In this document: piece after piece, positions 43,045-51,878 of the stretch | Position numbering within the stretch: position 1 is the first letter of the stretch | Layout of the letters: every line of letters begins with the position of its first letter | Program-made: the position numbers and the translations under genes | Notes under the pieces: generated by a model | What the model was told of the DNA's origin: nothing | What the model saw: the letters and a program-made list of their open reading frames with translations, nothing else | Databases searched by the model: none | Source of the DNA: JAHRVQ01 sp964548025 | GTDB taxonomy: Bacteria; Pseudomonadota; Gammaproteobacteria; Pseudomonadales; Azotimanducaceae | Assembly: GCA_964548025.1 (NCBI GenBank) | Contig: CAZJRI010000003.1 | Span: 23,355-87,354 of the forward strand | Length of the DNA: 64,000 bases | Direction of reading: 5' to 3'

Positions 43045-45147
43045 ATGACAAATGCATTGCCCGCAGACTACGCTGATCGTGTATATGCCGGAGTACTCGG
43101 TAAGGTCATTGGCGTTTATCTTGGTCGCCCCTTCGAGGGCTGGTCGTACGAGATGATCCAGGAACGACTGGGCGATATTGAATACTATGTGCACGACAAG
43201 CTGGATGTGCCACTACTCGTTACCGACGATGATATTTCAGGCACTTTCACATTCTTAAGGTCCCTGGCAGACAACCACGCAGACCCAGCAATTTCATCCA
43301 AGTCGATCGGCGAAAGCTGGCTCAATTATATTATCGAAAAAAAATCGATTTTATGGTGGGGCGGTATGGGGAATTCAACGGAACATACGGCATTTATCAG
43401 GCTAAAAAACGGCATCGAGGCGCCAAAGAGCGGTTCCATTGAACTGAACGGCAAAGTAGTTTCAGAGCAGATTGGCGCTCAGATATTCATTGATGGTTGG
43501 GCCATGGTCTCACCGGGTGAACCGGATCAGGCGGCCAGATTAGCTGAAGCTGCCGCAAGAGTCAGCCACGACGGAGAAGCCGTCTACGGTGCTATCGTAC
43601 TTGCCGTAATGGAAGCCTTGGCTTTCGTTGAGAACGATACGAACAAGCTCATTGACAGGGCACTCAGTTATATACCGGCGGATTCTGTTATTAGCCACCT
43701 CATTGAGGATGTTAGAACCTGGCACTCAGGCGAAAATGACTGGCGCGCCACAAGGGAAATGTTGGCAGCCAAGTACGGCTACGACAAATATGGCGGTAAC
43801 TGCCATATGGTCCCCAATCACGGATTGATTATTCACTCACTACTTCACGGTGGCGACGATTTTTCTGAAACCATGAAAATCATCAATACCTGCGGTTGGG
43901 ATACCGACTGTAATTCAGGCAATGTCGGCTGTCTTATGGGCATCAAGAACGGGCTAACGGGCATCGACGCGGGTTTAAACAAGGGTTTGGACTGGCGAGC
44001 CCCGGTGGCTGACCGTATATATATACCCACCGCCGAAGGTGGCAGGGGTATCAGTGACTGTGCCAAAGAAGCCGTAGAGATCATCAACCTGGGTAGAGCC
44101 CTCTCAGGGCAAGAAGGCTGGCATCCCAAAGACAATGCACAGTTTCACTTTGAATTTCCAGGTGCCACGCAGGGCTTCACGGTCACAAGCGGCAATGCTG
44201 AAATCAACAACGTTGAGGGGAACAGCAAGAACGGAAATCGAAGCCTTAAAATAGCGACCTCAGGTGCTTCTCAAATCGGTACACCTGTCTTTGTACCCAG
44301 CAAGGATACAGCCAAGTATTTTGAGAAAAGAGGCTACGAGATGATGGCCTCGCCGCGGCTCTATTCCGGGCAGACTGTTACCTGCCGTCTTGTGGCTGAT
44401 CCGGCCAATAATGCCGTCGCCCAAGCCAACCTCTATCTTAAATACTATGGCGAGAACGATCAGGTGGACTCGACAAAGGGTGAAGTTGTCCCGGTGTCAC
44501 CTGGAAGCGACACAATTCTTGAATTCAAAGTACCCGCTTCAGCAAATCCCGTTTTTGAAACGGGTTTAGACATCGAAGTCCAGAGCCCCGGCTCCTTCTA
44601 TCTTGATTACCTGAGCTGGAGTGGAGAACCTGAGGTTGTACTTACCAGACCGCCCCACAAGGGCACAATGTGGCGCCGGGCATGGGTTAATGCCACAGAC
44701 AACTTCAACAGTTGGCAGGAACCTTATCGGCTGGTTCAGAATGAGGGCACAGGTTTGCTGATACAGGGCACGAGAGAATGGCAAAACTATCAGGTAACTG
44801 CAGACATCACACCACATCTCGCAAAGCGGGCAGGTATTGCGGCGAGGGTGCAGGGTCTGAAACGCTACTATGGATTCCTTCTTGCAGACAATCAGAAACT
44901 GCAATTGGTTAGAATGCTGAATCAACCAACCCTACTCGCTGAATGCGATTTCGAGTGGCAACTGGGCACTTCCTACGAGATGTCACTGATGGTGAAAGGC
45001 TCCGAGCTCAGGGCGATGATTAATGGAGATATTCTGTTGGAGTTTGAAGACCCGGTGACGGACCTTTGTGATGGCAGTATTGCATTGATTATCGAAGAAG
45101 GTAGATCGGCGACTCAATCAGTTTCGATTCAGCCGGTGGGTGATTGA
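43045..45147 (+). CDS. ADP-ribosylglycohydrolase-domain protein fused to a C-terminal jelly-roll-like domain
   Basis: This 700-residue protein has an N-terminal ADP-ribosyl-hydrolase-fold domain (about 1-360) with acidic metal-ligand segments VTDDDISGTFTF and NTCGWDTDCNSGN, as in DraG/ARH enzymes. The remaining 340 residues are beta-rich and contain a LamG/3-keto-disaccharide-hydrolase-like stretch (FNSWQEPYRLVQNEGTGLLIQGTREWQNY and later repeats). This fusion is seen in proteins thought to act on sugars or glycosylated substrates rather than on ADP-ribosylated proteins. No signal peptide. Function uncertain. Confidence 0.8.
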   Translation: MTNALPADYADRVYAGVLGKVIGVYLGRPFEGWSYEMIQERLGDIEYYVHDKLDVPLLVTDDDISGTFTFLRSLADNHADPAISSKSIGESWLNYIIEKKSILWWGGMGNSTEHTAFIRLKNGIEAPKSGSIELNGKVVSEQIGAQIFIDGWAMVSPGEPDQAARLAEAAARVSHDGEAVYGAIVLAVMEALAFVENDTNKLIDRALSYIPADSVISHLIEDVRTWHSGENDWRATREMLAAKYGYDKYGGNCHMVPNHGLIIHSLLHGGDDFSETMKIINTCGWDTDCNSGNVGCLMGIKNGLTGIDAGLNKGLDWRAPVADRIYIPTAEGGRGISDCAKEAVEIINLGRALSGQEGWHPKDNAQFHFEFPGATQGFTVTSGNAEINNVEGNSKNGNRSLKIATSGASQIGTPVFVPSKDTAKYFEKRGYEMMASPRLYSGQTVTCRLVADPANNAVAQANLYLKYYGENDQVDSTKGEVVPVSPGSDTILEFKVPASANPVFETGLDIEVQSPGSFYLDYLSWSGEPEVVLTRPPHKGTMWRRAWVNATDNFNSWQEPYRLVQNEGTGLLIQGTREWQNYQVTADITPHLAKRAGIAARVQGLKRYYGFLLADNQKLQLVRMLNQPTLLAECDFEWQLGTSYEMSLMVKGSELRAMINGDILLEFEDPVTDLCDGSIALIIEEGRSATQSVSIQPVGD

Positions 45148-45156
45148 CAAATTCGT

Positions 45157-45627
45157 TCAGCCCTCACTCAAAGCCGTTCTCAGGTTTTCTCTGATTACTG
45201 AAAGCCCGTGTCTTAAATCTTCAACCGCCTGATAGTCGATGCGACTCTCAGCAACCTGATTCATTTCAAGCAGCACATTCATCAGTTGCTGGTCCATGGA
45301 GTGAAGCTTATCGGTAACAAATACATGCCTGACCCGACGATCATCAGTACTCGGTTTGCGATATATCCAGCCGGATTTCTCGAGTGAATCCAGAGATTTA
45401 CCTACCGGGGACTTGCCTTTATTAAGCTCATCCGCAATTTCGGTCTGGGAGATGCCTTCATTACGTCCCACACAGCTCAAAACCAGCCACTGAGCGGAGG
45501 TAAGACCCATCTCTTTCATCTGGCGATTGAAGTATTTGATGTAAAGCAACGAGAGATCAGAAACAAGGATTGAGAGTTCATGCTCCACCTGTTGCTCTTG
45601 TAGTGAAAACTGCAAATCAGCGGCCAT
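45157..45627 (-). CDS. MarR-family transcriptional regulator
   Basis: This 156-residue regulator has the winged helix GLTSAQWLVLSCVGRNEGISQTEIADELNKGKSPVGKSLDSLEKSGWIYRKPSTDDRR as its core, with the family DDRR wing. It is divergent from an RND efflux operon starting at 45679, with two palindromes between the genes. It is probably a repressor that responds to a drug or lipophilic compound and controls the pump and itself. Confidence 0.9.
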   Translation of the reverse strand: MAADLQFSLQEQQVEHELSILVSDLSLLYIKYFNRQMKEMGLTSAQWLVLSCVGRNEGISQTEIADELNKGKSPVGKSLDSLEKSGWIYRKPSTDDRRVRHVFVTDKLHSMDQQLMNVLLEMNQVAESRIDYQAVEDLRHGLSVIRENLRTALSEG

Positions 45628-45644
45628 ATCTATACGCTATAATT

Positions 45645-45673
45645 AGTATTATATGATACTATCCTACAGGATA
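45645..45673. promoter_or_regulatory. Putative MarR operator with two palindromes
   Basis: AGTAT-TATATG-ATACT (45645-45660) and TATCC-TACA-GGATA (45660-45673) are adjacent inverted repeats in the 50-bp gap between marR-type and efflux genes. Their position is what a repressor of both genes would need. Function is inferred. Confidence 0.55.
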
Positions 45674-45678
45674 CCTTT

Positions 45679-46854
45679 TTGATCAACCCCAAATTCGAGG
45701 CAATTGTGTTTTCTGCGACAAGATATTTCACCCTGCTCGTTGTAATCCTACTTCCAGCTTGTGATCTAATTAAAGATGAAGCGACCAGTCCACCTGAACC
45801 ATCTGCTGTTGAGGCCACCGCGACTGAGCTGATCTCGATTCAAACAACCCCGGTTGAAGCGATCGAGATCAGCGATCCGATCATTGCAACCGGTACGACT
45901 GCACCACTTAAAACCACGAATATTAAACCGATGGTAAGCGGCCTTGTAGAGGAAGTTTATGTCGCGGTTGGTGATCGAGTTAAGAAAGGCCAACCCCTAT
46001 TAAAGATCAGACAAACCGAAATAAGACTACGGATTGCCGAACTCCAGCACAAAGTCGCACTTGCCCGCGCGGAACTCAAGAACGCAAAGAAGGACCTGAA
46101 CACTAATATCGGTCTGACAAATTCAGGTGTCATTTCAGAGGAAACGAGGGATGACATGCAGACTAAATTCGATATTGCACGGGCACGACTCGGCATTGCA
46201 GAAACCCAGCTACTTGAGGCGAAACAGAATCTGGCGGACTCCGAGAGTAAATCTCCCTTTGATGGTGTTGTTACCGTCGCTGGTGTGGAAGAGGGGACCT
46301 ACTCATCTTCAATGGGCGTCAGTATGGGTAGCATGGGTGGGCGTCCTTCTGATAGCGCACTTCAGATCCAGCAGATCGATATCATTGTCACGCTGGTAAG
46401 ACTACCCGAGATGGAGCTCTCTCGTATCAGGGTCGGCACACCGGCCAAAGTCACCATAGACGGTCTGGGACAGACCTTTGATAGCCAGATTCATGTAATA
46501 AATGATCTGGTTGACCACGAGTCACGAACCATAGACGTTCGACTCGGCATCAAAAATGATGACTACGTCATCAAGCCAGGCCTCTTTGCCCGGGTCGAAA
46601 TTTATCCCAAACCCCGTATGGCACTGATAGCGCCAAGAAGATCCGTACTTGGTTCAGACCCCTATTATGTATTCACAAATCAGCGCGGATACGCCGACAA
46701 GACTGAAGTGACAATCAGGGAAATGGACACACAGCGCGTTGAAATCACTTCCGGAATCGAAGCCGGTCAACACCTGTTACTGGGCAATAATCTGAGTCGA
46801 CTTCAGGATGGCTCCGCCATCAAGGTCAAGGAAGTCAACTATGTGGGTCGCTGA
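45679..46854 (+). CDS. RND efflux membrane-fusion protein (periplasmic adaptor), lipoprotein
   Basis: This 391-residue protein has a lipobox (ILLPAC) near residue 33, so it is anchored at the inner membrane. It has a lipoyl-like domain (VSGLVEEVYVAVGDRVKKGQPL), coiled-coil helices (AELQHKVALARAELKNAKKDL), and a beta-barrel part. This is an AcrA/MdtA-type adaptor. The start is TTG, or the GTG at about 45706. Its 3' end overlaps the permease gene start. A MarR regulator is divergent. Confidence 0.88.
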   Translation: MINPKFEAIVFSATRYFTLLVVILLPACDLIKDEATSPPEPSAVEATATELISIQTTPVEAIEISDPIIATGTTAPLKTTNIKPMVSGLVEEVYVAVGDRVKKGQPLLKIRQTEIRLRIAELQHKVALARAELKNAKKDLNTNIGLTNSGVISEETRDDMQTKFDIARARLGIAETQLLEAKQNLADSESKSPFDGVVTVAGVEEGTYSSSMGVSMGSMGGRPSDSALQIQQIDIIVTLVRLPEMELSRIRVGTPAKVTIDGLGQTFDSQIHVINDLVDHESRTIDVRLGIKNDDYVIKPGLFARVEIYPKPRMALIAPRRSVLGSDPYYVFTNQRGYADKTEVTIREMDTQRVEITSGIEAGQHLLLGNNLSRLQDGSAIKVKEVNYVGR

Positions 46855-49800
46855 TACATCAATCAAACGTCCCGTTATGACCGTAATGGTCATCGGCAGT
46901 CTCATGCTGCTGGGCGCTGTTTCGATTAGCCGACTGGGGGTGGACCTCTTCCCCAAGGTTGAATTTCCTTTTGTTGTGGTTCAAACAAAACTGGATGGCG
47001 CCTCTCCGGAAGTTATAGAGACCGAGGTCACCGATCTCCTGGAAGAAGAGATTAACGCCACTTCAAGTATCAAAACACTGTCTTCTGTATCGTCTGACGG
47101 ATTCTCCAGTGTCAATGTCGAATTCACGTTGGATTCCAGTGCCGACGTAAAAACACAGGAGATTCGCAACAAGGTAGACCGGGTACTGCCCTCATTGCCT
47201 TCCGAAACGGAAGCCCCGGTTGTCCAGAAGATGGACCCGGATGCTGAAGCTGTTGTCACCATCATGGTCTCGGGAAACATGCATATAAAGGAACTCACCG
47301 AATATGCAGACAAGAAGATCAAGGAACGGCTGCAGCGGCTAAAAGGTGTGGGTGGAGTCAGTATCGTTGGTGGACGTGAGCGGGAAGTCCGTATCTGGGT
47401 AGACGCCTACAAGCTGAGAAGTTACCAGGTATCAATTCAGGATATTGTCAATGCAGTACAACGAGAACACGCGGAGATACCCGGCGGACGACTGGACGTG
47501 GAAAGTGGCAGGGGTGAATTCACCATAAAAACCAAAGGTGAAGTTAAGCAAATCAGGGATTTTGGCGAGATCGTCATCACCAGGCGTGGTCTGGGTCAGA
47601 TAAGAGTGAAGGACGTTGCGAGAGTTGCCGATGATATGGAAGACGAACGCACCTATGCAGAACTGAATGGACAACCAGGCGTTGCTCTTGAAGTTAGACG
47701 GCAATCAGGCACCAATACTGTCGCGGTCGTTGAAGAAGTTCATAAGGAACTTAAGAAAATCAACCAGGAAGCACCTCCCGGCGTCAACATTATCGCAGCC
47801 AAAGATATCAGCCGGTTTATCTCAAGTTCAATTGAGGACGTTCGAACCGATGTGATCCTGGGGATTGCGCTGGTGGTAATTGTCACCTTATCGTTTCTCA
47901 TGAACTTCAGGGCAACAATCATTGTCGCGACAGCGATTCCTACAGCGATGATCTCAACTTTCTTCGCTTTCTACGTATTGGATTTCTCGATCAATATGCT
48001 CACCATGATGGCCTTGTCAGTCGCCGTTGGACTGCTGGTTGACGATGCGATTGTCGTACTCGAATCCATTTATGCTCATCTCGAACAGGGAATGAGCCCG
48101 GCAGAGGCAGCATCAAAAGGTACAGCAAGGGTCGGGGGCGCAGTAATCGCGGGTACTCTGTCTATCATGGCAGTATTCATTCCGATTGCATTCATGGAAG
48201 GTATTGTCGGCAAGTTCTTCTACCAGTATGGGTTAACCATAGTTTTCTCTGTTGGCATTTCGCTTCTTGTCTCAGTCACTCTAACACCCATGCTGTGCTC
48301 CAGATGGTTGAGTAAACACGAGGAGCCAACCGGTCTATTCGGCCTGTTTGAAAGAGCCTACCAGCTCGTCGAAGCGCTATATCAAAAATTACTCCGCTTC
48401 TCCCTCAGATATCGGGCTTTGATTATCCTTTTTGCATTTCTCTCGGTTTATATCGGTGGTCAGTTCGCATCCCAGATACCCATGGCATTTTCATCCAAGA
48501 CAGATCGAAGCGAGTTCAGCGCCCAGATTGAAATGCCCCTCGGTACAGGGATCGCAGAAACCAAACAGGTTGGTAAAGAGGTGGCTGAAATAATTGCCAA
48601 CGTTCCCCATGTGAATCTGGTTTTTATGTCGATTGGTTCAGGCACGGTGAGTAAAACCAATATCATCGATTTCTATATTGGGCTGGTGCATAAATCCCAG
48701 CGCGACATCGATGCTCAGGTTATTCTCGATCAGGTACGAGACACGTTAAAAGCAGCGGTACCTCAGGCCAAATCTACACAAATGGCAGAAATACCGTGGG
48801 TAAGCGGTGGCGGGGGCTCCGAGCTTCAGACTGATATGAACGTGGTCGTACAAGGTCCTGAACTTTCTGTATTGCAGGATCTGTCAGAACAGATCCTCAG
48901 CCAGATGCGCCAGAAAAGTATCTACAAGGATGTCAGGTCCACCTTCGATCTGATCAAACCGGAAGTCCACGTAGAAATTGATCGTAAGAGAGCGGCTGAT
49001 CTGGGCATTTCGGTTCGAGAACTCGCATCGACGATTCGTGCCACGGTAGGCGGGCAGGATATTACAAGTTTTCAGCAGGGTGGCTCCCGATATGATGTTC
49101 GACTGCGCCTCGAAGAAGGCAGCAGAGACAAATTGAACAAATTGAAATTAATTCAAATCAGGAGTGCCAACGGCAACTTGATTGATCTTTCAAATATCGC
49201 AACATTTAATATGACCCAGGTACCGGTGCAGATTGACCGAAGAAATCGATCTCGCCAAATTGGTATTATTGCAATGGCGCCTGCTGGTGTAGCAGTGGGT
49301 ATACTGAAAGATGATATGGATCAGATTCTCGCCAGCCTCGACATGCCACCGGGATATAGTTTTGCTTATGCCGGTTCATCGGAACAGATCGAAGAAGTCA
49401 CTGCCGCACTAAGCTTCGCCTTTGGTATGGCGCTGCTTGCCCTCTATATGATACTTGCCAGTCAGTTCAACAGCTTCGGACAACCCATGGTTATCATGCT
49501 GACCGCACCCTTGTCGTTCGTCGGGGCTTTCACCTCGCTTTATCTATTCAAAGGCGAGCTGAGTCTTTTTGCGCAGATAGGTCTGATCGCCCTGATGGGC
49601 CTGGTCATGAAGAATGGCATATTGCTGGTTGATTATGCGAACCAGGTTCGGGATGAATCTTCATCGGCATTTGAAGCGATGATTACCGCTGGCAAACTGC
49701 GCCTGCGACCGGTCCTGATGACAGCATTCTCAACGATCTCTGGTATGGTACCCGTGGCTTTCTCTACTTCTGACGGCGCTGAATTCCGTAATGCCCTGGG

Positions 49801-49948
49801 GCTGATCATTATCGGCGGATTGGCTTCGTCCACCTTCTTGACATTGTTAGTTGTTCCCGTGGCATATACCCTTTACGACGACTTACTTCGGAACGTTGCT
49901 AACCTGCGCAGCTTTATCAGCAGGCAGATCGGGCTAGCGGGTTCCTGA
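46841..49948 (+). CDS. RND efflux inner-membrane permease (AcrB/HAE family)
   Basis: The ATG at 46841 gives 1035 residues and is favoured over 46808, because it overlaps the adaptor stop by only 14 bases. It has the twelve transmembrane helices and two large periplasmic loops of the HAE-RND family. Proton-relay residues are in VAVGLLVDDAIVVLES (two aspartates) and the permease shows the second-half RND motif GLVMKNGILLVDYANQ. It should export hydrophobic compounds with the adaptor and an outer-membrane TolC-like protein not in this window. Confidence 0.93.
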   Translation: MWVADTSIKRPVMTVMVIGSLMLLGAVSISRLGVDLFPKVEFPFVVVQTKLDGASPEVIETEVTDLLEEEINATSSIKTLSSVSSDGFSSVNVEFTLDSSADVKTQEIRNKVDRVLPSLPSETEAPVVQKMDPDAEAVVTIMVSGNMHIKELTEYADKKIKERLQRLKGVGGVSIVGGREREVRIWVDAYKLRSYQVSIQDIVNAVQREHAEIPGGRLDVESGRGEFTIKTKGEVKQIRDFGEIVITRRGLGQIRVKDVARVADDMEDERTYAELNGQPGVALEVRRQSGTNTVAVVEEVHKELKKINQEAPPGVNIIAAKDISRFISSSIEDVRTDVILGIALVVIVTLSFLMNFRATIIVATAIPTAMISTFFAFYVLDFSINMLTMMALSVAVGLLVDDAIVVLESIYAHLEQGMSPAEAASKGTARVGGAVIAGTLSIMAVFIPIAFMEGIVGKFFYQYGLTIVFSVGISLLVSVTLTPMLCSRWLSKHEEPTGLFGLFERAYQLVEALYQKLLRFSLRYRALIILFAFLSVYIGGQFASQIPMAFSSKTDRSEFSAQIEMPLGTGIAETKQVGKEVAEIIANVPHVNLVFMSIGSGTVSKTNIIDFYIGLVHKSQRDIDAQVILDQVRDTLKAAVPQAKSTQMAEIPWVSGGGGSELQTDMNVVVQGPELSVLQDLSEQILSQMRQKSIYKDVRSTFDLIKPEVHVEIDRKRAADLGISVRELASTIRATVGGQDITSFQQGGSRYDVRLRLEEGSRDKLNKLKLIQIRSANGNLIDLSNIATFNMTQVPVQIDRRNRSRQIGIIAMAPAGVAVGILKDDMDQILASLDMPPGYSFAYAGSSEQIEEVTAALSFAFGMALLALYMILASQFNSFGQPMVIMLTAPLSFVGAFTSLYLFKGELSLFAQIGLIALMGLVMKNGILLVDYANQVRDESSSAFEAMITAGKLRLRPVLMTAFSTISGMVPVAFSTSDGAEFRNALGLIIIGGLASSTFLTLLVVPVAYTLYDDLLRNVANLRSFISRQIGLAGS

Positions 49949-49974
49949 CCCTGCAACCCGTTACCCTCTGTCAG

Positions 49975-50658
49975 TCAATAAGAATCGTGAAAGTTTACCC
50001 ATTCCATGCCAAATCTGAGCGAAGCCTCATCTCTCCCTTTCGGCACGAGATCCAGTAGCTGGTAGGTTGCATTGAGCGGATCAAGTCCACGGGCGTAGGT
50101 CGAATAAGTATGGTAGATATCACCATTGGCGTCCTTGTAAAAAACGCTCAATCCAGGTAACTCTTCGCCGACACTGCTTTCACGATAATTGTAGATGCCC
50201 GTATCCTGATTCGGAAAGGATACAGCATAGTCGCTGTTGAACGACGTACTAGATGAAGAGAGCCATCTGAACTTCCAGCCCATGCGCTCTTTGAAGGGTT
50301 GGAATTTTTGCCAGGGCGCCCTTGAAATGGCGCAGAGTGAGACATCCCTTGCGCCTATATGTAAATTAATTACATCGTATTGGTCAGCCCAGAATGAACA
50401 TATCTTACAGCCCTCTTCCCAGTCTGGCCCGAACATAAAATGGTACAGTATCAACTGGCTCTTATCTCCGAACAACTCACTCAGAGATGCCCCACCATCC
50501 GGACCAGTAAATTGATAATCTTCCTTCACAAGATGCCAGGGCAGATTTCTGCGGGCCAGGCTAATCTCGTCTCGTTGTTTACTAAGTGCTTTCTCCTGTT
50601 CAAGGAGTTCTTTTCTCGCTGCTACCCATTCTGATTCCGATACGACTTTGTTGGTCAT
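49975..50658 (-). CDS. DUF899 (thioredoxin-like) protein
   Basis: This 227-residue protein has the DUF899 pattern: LPWHLVKEDYQFTG, YHFMFGPDWEEGCKICSFWAD (the CxxC site is C-K-I-C), and the ending MEWVNFHDSY. The family is thioredoxin-fold-related and proposed to be a redox or dioxygenase-like protein; it is not the Sec type. Catalytic cysteines are normal here. Convergent with the RND permease. Role unknown. Confidence 0.85.
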   Translation of the reverse strand: MTNKVVSESEWVAARKELLEQEKALSKQRDEISLARRNLPWHLVKEDYQFTGPDGGASLSELFGDKSQLILYHFMFGPDWEEGCKICSFWADQYDVINLHIGARDVSLCAISRAPWQKFQPFKERMGWKFRWLSSSSTSFNSDYAVSFPNQDTGIYNYRESSVGEELPGLSVFYKDANGDIYHTYSTYARGLDPLNATYQLLDLVPKGRDEASLRFGMEWVNFHDSY

Positions 50659-50788
50659 TATCGCTTCCTCCTAAATCATCTATTGGTAAGAATGTGGAAA
50701 TATACTGAGACCAGAATGGCACTGACTTAAGACACCAGGTTAATTTGATCTCAATCCGTTCGATCCTGATATTCTTAGGTATGTTCTA

Positions 50789-51742
50789 CTATAAGATCTT
50801 TTCCAGTCCGGCACAGTTTTCAGCAACTGATTCAACATGCCGATGATCCGTGCCACAGCAACCGCCAAATACACAGATACCCGGCAGTTTTTCTCTGATA
50901 CTACGATATTGCAATCCAAATTCATGGGGATTGCCATCGTCCAGTTCTTCTGCCTCATCGAGTTCCTCGTGACTCATGGCACTGGCGTTTGCCCTGATAC
51001 CTTTAATTCGACTCAATTGCTGTTCTGATTCATCTAACCGTTGATCAAAATGGGTCGGATGGGCACAGTTGATCATGTAGTAGGCTGGCCCGAGATCTGT
51101 TTCCTGGTCAACCCTGGCAATCGCATCAACCAGGGATTCTCCGGTAATCAGGCTGCCGTTGGTTTCAACTGTAAATGAGATCGCGACAGGGATACCCTCA
51201 GCTTTTGCCGCTTTTGTAATACCGATCGCTTCTTCAGGATAGGACATGGTAATTGCGGTGACCATATCAACACCGGCACCATTTAATATCTTGATTTGCC
51301 TATGATGGTAATCCTCAGACTGCTCACTCGTCATCAGAAACTCAGGCTGATATCCGTCACTCCTTGGGCCAACACAGCCACTGATAATCATCGGCATTGA
51401 AGCCGATTCTCTCGCATCTCTGATTTTAGTCAGCATTTGAACTGACAATATATTCATCTGATCAAGTTGTTCCTGACTATAATTCAGCTTTTCGGCCCAG
51501 TCAGGATTCGCTCGCCAGGTGGCTGTTTCAAGTATGAAACCAGCGCCATAGGCTTCTGCGATTTTTATATAGGGATCATAGTAGTCTGTGATAACTTGTT
51601 GACCCGCTTCATCTTTCAGCAGGTCAAACGCCGCGAACTCAGGTAAATCAATTCCCTGATGGAATATTAATACGGTCTCCATTCCCCCGTCAGTTAAGAA
51701 CAACTTGCCCTGGAGTTGTGGTAATGAATTTCTGTATTTCAT
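50789..51742 (-). CDS. Homocysteine S-methyltransferase family protein
   Basis: This 317-residue TIM-barrel protein has zinc ligands C226 (NCAHPTH) and the GGC295-C296GTD motif near the C-terminus. It should transfer a methyl group from S-methylmethionine or a betaine-like donor to homocysteine or a related thiol. FLTDGGMETVLIF at the start is typical. Methionine salvage or detoxification is likely; the donor is not known. Confidence 0.9.
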   Translation of the reverse strand: MKYRNSLPQLQGKLFLTDGGMETVLIFHQGIDLPEFAAFDLLKDEAGQQVITDYYDPYIKIAEAYGAGFILETATWRANPDWAEKLNYSQEQLDQMNILSVQMLTKIRDARESASMPMIISGCVGPRSDGYQPEFLMTSEQSEDYHHRQIKILNGAGVDMVTAITMSYPEEAIGITKAAKAEGIPVAISFTVETNGSLITGESLVDAIARVDQETDLGPAYYMINCAHPTHFDQRLDESEQQLSRIKGIRANASAMSHEELDEAEELDDGNPHEFGLQYRSIREKLPGICVFGGCCGTDHRHVESVAENCAGLEKIL

Positions 51743-51878
51743 CTTGTCCTCCGGTTCTTATTTTTGGTCCTGGACTGATTCCCTCAGTATCAGAGATACT
51801 CCCGATCTTCCCAGGTAATACTGGTCCTGAAACAACGCACCACTTCAGATCTAAAGGTTGACGCCATTGACATAGGCG

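Noticed and set aside
49975..50658. Another selenoprotein (DUF899)
   Set aside because: The redox site is an ordinary CKIC, the frame is complete, and the sequence after its TGA stop does not continue any homology.
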